A stretch of 64,000 bases of DNA from Eledone cirrhosa (taxonomy: Eukaryota > Mollusca > Cephalopoda > Octopoda > Eledonidae). Shown one piece after another: positions 54,713 to 64,000 of the stretch. The DNA is taken from contig OZ024742.1 in NCBI GenBank assembly GCA_964016885.1, forward strand, positions 356,176,358 to 356,240,357, written 5' to 3'. The notes under the pieces are model-generated. The model searched no databases. It saw only the letters and a list, made by a program, of their open reading frames with translations, and was not told the origin of the DNA. How positions within the stretch are numbered: position 1 is the stretch's first letter; every line of letters starts with the position of its first letter. Both the position numbers and the translations under genes were made by a program.

Positions 54713-55150
54713 CTCTTACTTATAGTGAACAACTCTTACTTATAGTGAAGAGCTCCTACTTATACTGAACACCTCTTAGTTATAGTAAACAACTCTTATT
54801 TATAGTGAACAACTCTTATAGTGAACAACTCTTATTTATAGTGAACAATTATTATAATGAACAACTTACTTATAGTGAACTGTTCTTCTAGTGAACAGCT
54901 CTTCTACTGAACAGCTCTTCTAATGAACATTTCTTCTAGTGAATGGCTCTTACTTTTAGTGAACAACTCTTACTTTTAGTGAACGGCTCTTACTTTTAGT
55001 GAACGGCTCTTACTTCTAGTGAACGGCTCTTACTTCTAGTGAACGGCTCTTACTTCTAGTGAACGGCTCTTACTTCTAGTGAACGGCCCTTTCTTATAGT
55101 GAACAACTCCTATTTCTAGTGATCATTTATAGTTATCAACTCTTAATTAT
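54713..55150 (+). repeat. Minisatellite with about 20-bp unit
   Basis: Roughly twenty direct units of AGTGAACGGCTCTTACTTCT and variants. The units near 54960-55090 are the most uniform and the left end is degenerate. Confidence 0.92.
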
Positions 55151-55701
55151 AGTGATGGAGTATACATACATTTCACATTTCCCAAATGCTTCTGAAGTGA
55201 ACTTTTTTTTTTTATACACAGAAAAATATTGGCATTTTCTTTTCATATATCACAACTTATTGACTATTCATATGAAGACAGTTATTCTCAATTTAAAGTT
55301 CACAAAGAGAACCAGGGTGAATATTTATATTAAACACAAAGCAGGAGTCGTCTGAACTGACTAGTTTCTTGTTCAGTGGTAATATGTTTGGTTAATATTT
55401 ATTATATAAATATTTATCTTATATTTAATCAACAATTGTCTGGATGTTTTTGGTTTGCCAATCTAATATTAAATAGATTTAATCTGCATTATTGCTTTCA
55501 ACAGAGACAGATTAGTCACAGAAACAAGTTCATTTTAATATCCAAGAACACGATTTTTCTGTTATTTAGGTAGAGTAAAAGTAGTGCGGGACTTAAATAT
55601 AAACTGCAGCTTAGTGCCACACACCCTCGGAGGCCTCATTTAAAAAACAATATGGTTTTATTATTTAACACTAAATCCTAAAAATATTCCATATATATAT
55701 T
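55151..55701. other. AT-rich non-coding DNA
   Basis: No gene seen. A short TA tract (about 55691-55700) abuts the next LINE. Confidence 0.5.
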
Positions 55702-57522
55702 GTCGGGGAGAAGTGTGTACTTAACGATGACGGCGTACTTGCCATCACTGACGCCGATAAGAAGGTAGCTTGGAAGTGTCACTATGAAAGGCTACTAAAT
55801 GAAGAGAATAAATGGGAGAAAGACAGTCTCCCCCACATCGACCCAATAGAGGGACCAGCAGTGTTAGTCGAAGGTAGTATAATAAGTAAGGCAATCAAAG
55901 ATATGAAGACAGGCAAGGCGGCTGGGACTTCGGAAATAGTTGCCGAGATGCTGAAGGCATCTGGTACGGTGGGACACACCATGGTCACCCGGATAGTCAA
56001 CCAAGTCATACAGAATGGGGTTGTTCCGAAGGACTGGCATAGCAGCATTATCGTTAACTGTTATAAGGGTAAAGGAGATGCCCTAGATAGGAGTAACTAT
56101 AGAGGCATTAAATTAATCGACCAGGTCATGAAGGTCACGGAAAAAGTAATAGCGCAACTAATCAGAGAGCGAATTGATCTAGATGAAATGCAGTTCGGGT
56201 TTGTGTCAGGAAAAAGTACCACAGACGATCTTTTCATTGTACGACAACTACAGGAGAAGTACCTAGCTAAAAGTAAACCCCTATACTTAGCTTTCGTCGA
56301 CTTGGAGAAGGCCTTCGACAGAGTCCCCCGTTCCATTATCTGGTGGGCTCTTAGAAAACTAGGTGTTGATGAATGGCTTGTGAGAGCTATACAAGCCATG
56401 TATAAAGAAACAGTCAGCAAGGTTAGAATTAACAACGAATATAGTGAAGACTTTAGTGTAAAAGTTGGTGTTCATCAGGGCTCTGTTCTTAGCCCCCTAC
56501 TATTTATTATTGCCCTCCAGGCTATAACAGTGGAGTTCAAGACCGGCTGCCCATGGGAACTCCTATACGCAGATGATCTAACGCTCATAGCTGAATCAAT
56601 GGCCAAGCTAGAGTAGAAATTCCAAACATGGAAGCACGGCCTAGAATCAAAAGGCCTTAAAATTAACCTGGCTAAGACTAAAGTTCTAGTTTGTAAGAAA
56701 GAAAATAAGGCGGCGGTCCTCTCCGGGAAGTGGCCATGCGCAGAGTGTAGGAAAGGCGTAGGTAGAAATTCCATTTTGTGTCCCAAATGCAAAGTTTGGG
56801 TGCATAAAATATGTAGTGGGATCACAGGTAAGCTAACTAAGAACATAGATTTTACATGTGGCCGGTGTTCTGGGGCAATAAGTAGCAGCAAGTGCCCACA
56901 AAATACTAGCTCTTTCAACTGCACAGAGGGTTCTATAGAAATAGTGGACAGCTTCCGTTACCTGGGTGACAAAATTAGCAGTGGGGGAGGGTGCTCTGAA
57001 AGTACAGTAGCTAGAGTCAGAACTGGGTGGAAAAAGTTCAGAGAGCTTATACCACTATTAGCCGCTAAAGGGTTCTCCCTAAAAATGAAAGGCAAGCTGT
57101 ACGATGCCTGCATACGAACAGCAATGTTGCATGGCAGTGAGACCTGGGCATTGTGTGCAGAGGATATACGCAGACTAGAGAGAAACGAAGCTTGCATGCT
57201 CCGCTGGATGTGTAATAGTAATATACGTGAACGACAAAGCATAAACGAACTAAGGAAAAAATTAGAAATAAGAGGGATCAGATGTTGTTTACTAGAGAGA
57301 AGGCTACGTTGGTATGGTCACGTGATGCGCATGAAGGACGATAGCTGTATAACAAAGTGCAGGGCAATAAAGATAGACGGTAGCCACGGAATAGGCAGAC
57401 CCAGAAAAACCTGGGACGAGCTGATAAACTCCGACCTCACACACTTACACCTCACCAAGACAATGTCACTGGACCGAGACCTTTGGCGGTACTCAGTAAT
57501 AGAGAACACCCGCCTTACCTAA
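55702..57522 (+). pseudogene. LINE family B RT-PHD-C-terminal frame with a single stop
   Basis: One frame covers 55702-57522, interrupted only by TAG at 56614-56616, just after the YADD region in the segment leading to KFQTWKHGLESKG. RT carries AFVDLEKAFDRVP, GVHQGSVLSPLLF and YADD. In the finger the first Cys pair reads CAEC, and the rest (CPKC, HKIC, CGRC) is intact. The C-terminal domain has RLYDACIRTAMLHGSETWAL, RRLRWYGHVMRM and GRPRKTWDELI. The endonuclease is truncated away, so the copy could not retrotranspose alone even without the stop. Confidence 0.87.
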
Positions 57523-57916
57523 ATACAAAGTAAAACCTACTACAGTCAGTAGGCATCTCTAACAAAATACACCCCTGTCCCACCACCCCCACCCCATCCA
57601 CACCGCCCCCTTCTATGTAAAGTTATGTTGGTGCCACACCATCCAGGCCGAAACAAATGAGATCGTGTAGGTGTCACGACAAAAAAACACACAGTCCACG
57701 CTGTAATGTGGCCGTGTAGGCAACACGGTAAAAACCTCCCAGACCCACACTGTAAATGTGGTTGGTGTTAGGAAGGGCATCCAACTGTAGAAAACCTGCC
57801 AGACAGTCCTATGCGAGCAAGACAATCACTCTTGCCTCAAGTGGGAAAACCCCCGTCCAAACCCATGCAAGCATGGAACACGGACGTTAAACGTTGATGA
57901 TGATGATGATGATGAT
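55702..57916 (+). mobile_element. RTE-like LINE, family B, 5'-truncated, nearly intact frame
   Basis: Starts after a short TA tract in the charged linker (VGEKCVLNDDG) and runs to the 3' UTR and (GAT)n tail. It is the cleanest family B copy. Confidence 0.9.
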
Positions 57917-58130
57917 ATATTGGTGCACTTCCAATAATATATTCTTCCACAAATAAATGAAAACATGGTAGGGAGAACTTTATAGAAACGAGTATAGATA
58001 AAATATTTGTTTTGTTTATCTGACATGTACTCGCATAAATAGATTTTCTTACTTAAATTTGATATATAATATTGATTCTCTGAGGGATTCCACTCGAAAT
58101 GTTTAAGTATTAGAGACTAATTAACCTTTA

Positions 58131-58162
<32 letters not shown>

Positions 58163-58762
58163 TGATACAGATCCTGAGTGAAATTGGGGGTAACAATAAT
58201 AATTTATATATAATTATTTAACATTACTTTACTCAAACAGTCGAGAGGTCTCAGCAAGGGAAAGTCTGACCCTGAATAAAAGCATTTCATTCTATAGTTT
58301 ATCCAATCTTCATTATAACATAGAAAAGCTGGTGTAATATAATGTAACATAATACACAGGTTTTATTGGAATTGATTCTTTGTTTTTAGTCTACCAAACG
58401 CTTGGATAATTTTAGGGTGTTCAAAGATTTTAATTCATTATATTGAATATGTGTATTTGTAGAGTGAGCGAGTGCAGGCATGCGTGCACACACGCTCATT
58501 CGCTCTCTGCGATTAGAAAAGAGAAGAACACAGTGGAATGATACAGAACAATGATGGTGTATATTTAACATTAGACACAGTAGGACAAGTGTTAACATTT
58601 CAAATATTGCTCCTTCATCAGGAGATGGAATGAGAGAGGAAAGTAAGAGGAGGAAGAATTGAATGAAAAGAGTCAGGACCTCGATGGCTGAGCTCCGACC
58701 GTTTCGACAACTAGATTTGTGTCCTGGCTCTTTTCATATTACCCACTCTACTACCTTAAGTA
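57917..58762. other. Non-coding stretch with a dispersed repeat and a (TA)n tract
   Basis: Holds the second copy of the 2791-2870 repeat (58051-58130), then (TA)n at about 58137-58162. No gene seen. A segment near 58595-58630 contains TTGCTCCTTCATCAGGAGATGG with no assignment. Confidence 0.5.
58051..58130 (+). repeat. Dispersed repeat ending at a (TA)n tract, copy 2
   Basis: Matches 2791-2870 in the same orientation. Confidence 0.55.
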
Positions 58763-58766
58763 TTGA

Positions 58767-58935
58767 GTATATATATATATATATATAAATCAACGGAGAA
58801 AAGTCATTTCCAGCCATTTCTGGAATATAGACAGAACAAAGTGTGTGTGTTCACAAGCATAATCTCTCTCTCTTTCTCTCTCTCTCACATACACACATAC
58901 ACACACATATATATATATATACACACACACATTCA
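58767..58935. repeat. (TA)n, (TC)n and (CA)n microsatellites
   Basis: TA near 58770, CT-rich at 58864-58890 and CA/TA mixed to 58935. Confidence 0.85.
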
Positions 58936-60832
58936 CAATACAAACTCACAAACAAGAGCAAGCAAGCATGTGCAAAAAAACATACAATTAACAGTTGTAC
59001 AATGGATGTTTTATGTAGTTGGCAGGTCTACTAGAAATATCTGCCAATTTCCCTGAAAACTCTTCTATGTTATAACAACAAACACATTGACCAACATAAC
59101 ATTATGTTCAATATACAGAGGAAGTGATTGGAGCTGCCAGGCATATCATAAGATGCCTCCTTAATTAGAACTGACTTAGGGCTAAACACAAAAACAGAAC
59201 TATCAAACGAGTTAATGGGCCTTTAGTGCAGGAACTAGAACCACTACAAGTAGCAGCAACATTATTCTTAAGACTACATTATCCAGTCTGCCCTTCTTTT
59301 TAATAAGTATAATTTATGTTATTTTATACACACTACAGCTAGTCTTAGTATATGACCCAGGCTGGCCAGGACACTCTCAGTTTTAAGGGCGCTATCCTAG
59401 TGTCTCGATTGTCATTGTTGACATTGAATTGTCCCATAATGTCCTGGTTTTTTATGAAAGTCATAAAGTTCCAGAAATTAAAACAGGACATTTTAAAATC
59501 CACATAAGGTTCTGGTTTAGTGTTGACCAAAGATAATTACTATTCTTTATAAATTAATTTTCTTTGTTTTTGCTGACTCCATTAAAGTTATGAGGTACAA
59601 GTGCAATATAATTTTCACAATATTCCTTGAATATTTAATTTCTGCGAATTTTAATCTGGTTTAAATATTCTTTAAAAATATCTTATTTTTAACAATGACA
59701 CATTTTGTATTATTTAGTTTTTCAAAAGTGATTTGACATAACCTAATGTTAAATTAATTCTTTTAGCATAAGAAACTCTTGAGAGAGTGTTAGTTAGCAG
59801 AAGGTCATCAAAAAAGAAGCCACCCTCATGTGTTTTGGCTTGTAACTTCTAATACTCTAAGACAGCCAGGACACATCCCAGTCAAGACTCTGGGGTACAC
59901 CCCTGCTGACACCTTATAGCCACTTGAATATCAGAGATTTGTTGTTTATTCAAACTGTATGAGGATTTTGTTCTTCCTTGACAAGAATTAGCTGGAACTT
60001 CTCTCCTCTCTTTTCAAACATATATTTAAATGCTTTCGTAAATTTTATTAGAAAAATGTCATGGTAGCGGTGCAATGACGACAATGTCACCACCACTGGT
60101 AACACTACTATCATTAAACATTTTATTAAAACAAGATGGTGTAGGAGAGAATAACAGATTAGTTACCGAGCAGGTCACACAATGAGTTTGACAATAAGCA
60201 AATAAACAACCATCCAGTTATTAAACTGACTGATTTTGTGTTTATAATAATTTGAAGTGAAAACTGACAGGTGCATGTATATTTGTTGGCAGCATGCCCA
60301 TCCTAGCGTATAACAATGTTTCAACACACGTTTTAGTATAAGAAATCTTGCCAAAACAAGGGCAATAATTGTAGACTTCTGGTGTCCTTGGCCCTAGGAC
60401 CACCTCCCTACTCACTACCATTGGCATGGAATTGGCTACTTGCATGTGTGAGCTTCTTGAGCTGGAATGGCTCTTCCAATGTGTTTACTTCACCATCCTC
60501 CAGCGAAATGCCTTCTCTATTCTGCCTGCCAAGGTCATGGGTGGCCCATTTGCTTATAATAGTGAGAAATGGGGAGAGTGAGAGAGGCAGTGAATGAAAG
60601 AGAGAGATATCAACACTTATTTACTTATTTATATATTTATAAAACGAAATTTAGTAAAACATTTAAAGATATTTTTCAGAATTTAAAAACTCATCCCTCA
60701 CATACCAGTTGAAGTATTTTACGAATAAAATTATTTCTGAAAAGAATAGTCAATTTGAGAGTTATATTAGAAATCAGATAAGATTTCTAGAGTACTCAAA
60801 TTATTATAGTGTTTAAAATAATAGTTTTTATA
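58936..60832. other. AT-rich non-coding DNA
   Basis: No gene or recognised repeat was seen. Short frames such as 59345-59530 and 60242-60445 (minus) have no recognisable similarity. Confidence 0.45.
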
Positions 60833-61550
60833 CCGCTGGATGTGTAATAGTAATATACGTGAACGGCAAAGCATAAACGAACTAAGGAAAAAATTAGAAA
60901 TAAGAGGGATCAGATGTTGTTTACTCGAGAGAAGGCTACGTTGGTATGGACACGTGATGCGCATGAAAGTCGATAGCTGTATAACAAAGTGCAGGGCAAT
61001 AAAGATAGACAGTAGCCACGGAATAGGCAGACCTAGAAAAACCTGGGACGAGCTGATAAACTCCGACCTCACACACTTACACCTCTCCAAGACAATGTCA
61101 CTGGACCGAGACCTTTGGCAGTACTCAGTAATAGAGAAGACCCGCCTTACCTAAATACATAGTAAAACCTACTACAGTCAGTAGGCATCTCTAACAAAAT
61201 ACACCCCCGTCCCACCACTCCCACCCCATCCACACCACCCCCTTCTATGTAAAGTTATGTTGGTGCCACACCATCCAGGCCGAAACAAATGAGATCGTGT
61301 AGGTGTCACGACAAAAAAAAACACACAGTCCACGCTGTAATGTGGCCGTGTAGGCAACATGGTAAAAACCTCCCAGACCCACACTGTAAATGTGGTTGGT
61401 GTTAGGAAGAGTATCCAACTGTAGAAAACCTGCCAGACAGTCCTATGCGAGCAAGACAATCACTCTTGCCTCAAGTGGGAAAACCCCCGTCCAAACCCAT
61501 GCAAGCGTGGAACACGGACGTTAAACGTTGATGATGATGATGATGATGAT
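60833..61550 (+). mobile_element. RTE-like LINE, family B, short C-terminal fragment plus 3' UTR
   Basis: Starts at the RWMCNSNIRERQ region. It has an open 105-codon C-terminal frame (60840-61154) with RRLRWYGHVMRM and GRPRKTWDELI, then the 3' UTR and a (GAT)n tail. By eye it is almost identical to 57207-57916, so the two copies come from the same recently active subfamily. Confidence 0.88.
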
Positions 61551-62897
61551 ACCTAATATAACTTGTGCTGTTGAATTTTTCAATTCAAAGGAATTTATTA
61601 CATTTATTTTGAATGCTTGTAAATATTTGTGCATGATATTGTATATGGATATCCATTAAATTTGATTGTAAATATTTTTATTCACATTTTTATTGAAGAT
61701 CTGTATTACTCATTCTTAGAGTTAAATATATATAACATATTATAATTTTATAGCTGATAAAATATGATGTTTATTAAATTTGATAAAATATTTTTCATGT
61801 TTCATTAAATATTTTTACAAATTGTTCTAATCATTACAAATCTGTAAGTATTTCTATACCTAATCTCAGGCAGGTTACAGAGTATATATTTTGTTTACCA
61901 GACTTTTCTACCTCTCTTAAAAGAGTTTTTCAATGATAAATAGCATTTGGTCTTAACAAAAGCTCTAATAAACAAATTAACAGTTAAAGGACTGTTGCAT
62001 TGTAAGCTCAATATTGATTTGAGTTTCAGGGAGAGCTTTGAATATATAAAACTTAGTAAAGATATTTTTTAAAAAGTTCACCTCACTGAAAAATATGATC
62101 AATATGTGTTCTGAGAAAATTAATGAAATTTTGATATTTCATGGCTGGCTGAATTTAAATAAGTGTTAAAGATGAGAATAATAGATATTCTATATGAATG
62201 ATGAAGAGGTAGAGTAAGACAGAACCAAAGTTTCACTGTACCCCTCTTCTTTATCTGACATTACTCAGGCCCCTTTTTACCTCATATCAGATTGGTAAAT
62301 CACACTATACTTCTTATCCCTTATCAGGTTTTGTGGTGGGGAGGTTAATGCCCTTTTCTTTCAAGTAGGATATTAACTTTCAGTTTGGTAAGCTGATAAA
62401 CCTCATTTTTTTCACTTCTTGCTCCGATCATTTTACAAAAATTACAAAGCCACCATTTTTACTAGAGTCTACACTCACCCACATGAAATAATGTTACAGT
62501 ATGGTATGGTCCCGTAACTCCTGGTACCCCCCCTCCATGGCAGGATCCGGGGGCAATTGCTCTTCATTAAATCCATCCCGAATATGCCTATGATAATGAT
62601 TAATAATTGTTATAGCACAAAATTGGATAAGTATACATATAACATTGGGTTTTTGTTTGTTGGTATAGTATTTGAAGCCTCATAACTGGAATTGGGGTAA
62701 AGACCCCCTTCAGTCAAAAATGGCCATGGGATTTGCACCTAGAAAGTTTCCCTCTGAGGCACAATTCCAGGCAAGTTTGTTTGTGAAAGACCAGCAGTCA
62801 CCCATATATATGTCTCCCCTCTCTAAATCACTGATGTTGTCCAAAGGAAAGGCAATGGCTGATAGAGCTTCACACCAGTAACATTGCAACTCCTTTC
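61551..62897. other. AT-rich non-coding DNA
   Basis: No gene seen. A 69-codon frame at 62672-62881 has no recognisable similarity. Confidence 0.45.
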
Positions 62898-63160
62898 TAC
62901 AGCTGAGTAAACTGGAGCAATTCAAAATAAAGTGTCTTGTTCAATTCCTCAAAGACATCACCCAGTCTGGGAATCAAACTCATAGCTTCCTGATTGCAAG
63001 CTCAATGCTCTAACTATGAAGCAATGCATCTTATAAATTATAATTAACACAGACAGACAATGTGTATTCTGAATTTCTAAAAGATAGTTGTGAGAAGGAA
63101 TACATGGGTGAGACAGAGTTGCTTTTACAGATGGTGGCCATCCTGGAGTAGTCTAAAGTC
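62898..63160 (-). mobile_element. SINE-2 relic (minus) in a tandem duplication, copy 1
   Basis: Plus-strand CAGCTGAGTAAACTGGAGCA and GGGAATCAAACTCATAGCTT are the complement of the SINE-2 body and B-box regions. About 130 bp of shared flank follows (GGTGAGACAGAGTTGC and ACAGATGGTGGCCAT). Confidence 0.68.
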
Positions 63161-63248
63161 TGTTTTAAGCCAAAAGGTTTGTTATGCCAGTGCTTATCAC
63201 AGTTTCATGGCATGAAGTGACTGAGAGTACAAGACTTCCTCTTGGATG

Positions 63249-63530
63249 CCAGTTTTAAGCTAAGTATACTGGAGCAACATAAAATGAAATGTTTTGCTCA
63301 AGAACACTAAACGCATCCCAGCCCAGGAATCAACCCCACAACATTATCATTGTATGTCCAACACACTTACCACTAGGCCATGCGCATCCATGCATCTTCA
63401 CACTGCTGGAATAACTTATAATTAACACACAGAAAATGTGTATTTTGAAATTCTAAAAAAATAGTTATGAGAAAGAATATATGGGTAAGATAGAGTTGCC
63501 TTTACAGATGGTGGCCATTCTGGAGTAGTA
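63249..63530 (-). mobile_element. SINE-2 relic (minus) in a tandem duplication, copy 2
   Basis: Diverged repeat of 62898-63160, including both the SINE-2 part and the shared flank. Confidence 0.68.
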
Positions 63531-63621
63531 CCTACTTAAATTGTAATCTCATAATTGCCAGAACCGGAGATGTGGGCAACAGGCCTGTCTGTAAAAACAG
63601 TTACTTCAATTAAATACAGAA

Positions 63622-63698
63622 ATGGTCCTTGAATGACCTGTCTAACTTATACCATGACAGAAAAATGGGCATTAAATGGTAATGATGATGATGATGGT
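63622..63698 (+). mobile_element. LINE 3'-tail relic
   Basis: Contains GACCTGTCTAACTTATACCA, then GGGCATTAAATGG and a GAT tail, matching the end of the RTE-like LINE/SINE-2 tails. Confidence 0.5.
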
Positions 63699-64000
63699 AG
63701 GCGTTTTTATATTTAACAAAACATATTATTAAACATCTAAATTTACACTTCAAATTGTTAAAAAGAAAATTAAACTTCAAATAAATACAAAAAACATACA
63801 AACAAACAATTAATAAACAGAATAAATTGATAAATAAAAGATAATGAAGAGAGAAATAAAGAGAATACATCAAATCTTGCCAACTTGTCATTTTGCTTTA
63901 TGCATTCATTGTAAACAAATAAATCAAGTTAAAAGTTAGCTAGAAAACATGTGCTCAAAATAACCAAACAATTTTCTTTAGAAAACATATTGTCTAGCAT
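63699..64000. other. AT-rich non-coding DNA
   Basis: No gene or recognised repeat was seen. Confidence 0.5.

Noticed and set aside
54449..54745. 98-codon plus-strand frame as a host exon
   Set aside because: No recognisable domain; it runs into a minisatellite at its 3' end.
62672..62881. 69-codon frame as a small gene
   Set aside because: No similarity, no start context and no conserved neighbours. It could be part of an unassigned repeat.

Overview
The window looks like non-genic DNA from a coleoid cephalopod genome, most likely an octopus. The clues are very high AT content, long (TA)n/(CA)n/(GA)n tracts, many copies of a tRNA-derived SINE whose body I associate with octopod genomes, and repeated insertions of an RTE-like LINE family with (GAT)n 3' tails. 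Species assignment is inference. I found no host protein-coding gene, rRNA, true tRNA gene or CRISPR array. All convincing coding sequence belongs to retroelements.

Layout. 1-6.6 kb: AT-rich unique DNA, a SINE pair, small LINE remnants and microsatellites. 6.6-16.6 kb: a LINE cluster, with family A (+) at 6644-9006 carrying an uninterrupted 685-codon frame, family B (-) at 9096-12103 and 12130-14369, a large foldback at 14369-15052, and family B (+) at 15740-16621. 16.6-21.6 kb: a 368-bp palindrome followed by a 5'-truncated Ty3/gypsy element (gag tail, PR-RT-RNase H, integrase, probable 3' LTR). 21.7-30 kb: minisatellite, LINE fragment, two hAT-type MITEs, a TTAA-bounded MITE, SINEs. 30.7-33.6 kb: a family B LINE split by a 1457-bp non-coding LTR element with a 4-bp target duplication. 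36.7-38.0 kb: a 29/32-bp minisatellite. 40.2-43.6 kb: a nearly complete family A LINE (endonuclease, RT, PHD-like finger). 44.5-53.5 kb: LINE family C, composite SINEs with LINE-derived tails, nested SINEs, a palindromic MITE. 55.7-61.6 kb: two family B LINE copies. 62-64 kb: a small tandem duplication containing old SINE pieces.

How the parts relate. The LINEs encode an endonuclease/RT that presumably mobilised both their own 5'-truncated copies and the SINE family at 46.1 and 53.1 kb, because those SINEs carry the LINE 3' end after a tRNA-like head. Several insertions are nested, which gives relative ages. A second theme is foldback structure: inverted duplications occur in a SINE, in gag, in an LTR and in three MITE-like palindromes. 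The most unusual object is the LTR element at 31353-32809, whose 5' LTR has its distal 146 bp inverted relative to the 3' LTR. It is a structural oddity of a mobile element. I saw no evidence of a new multi-gene system.
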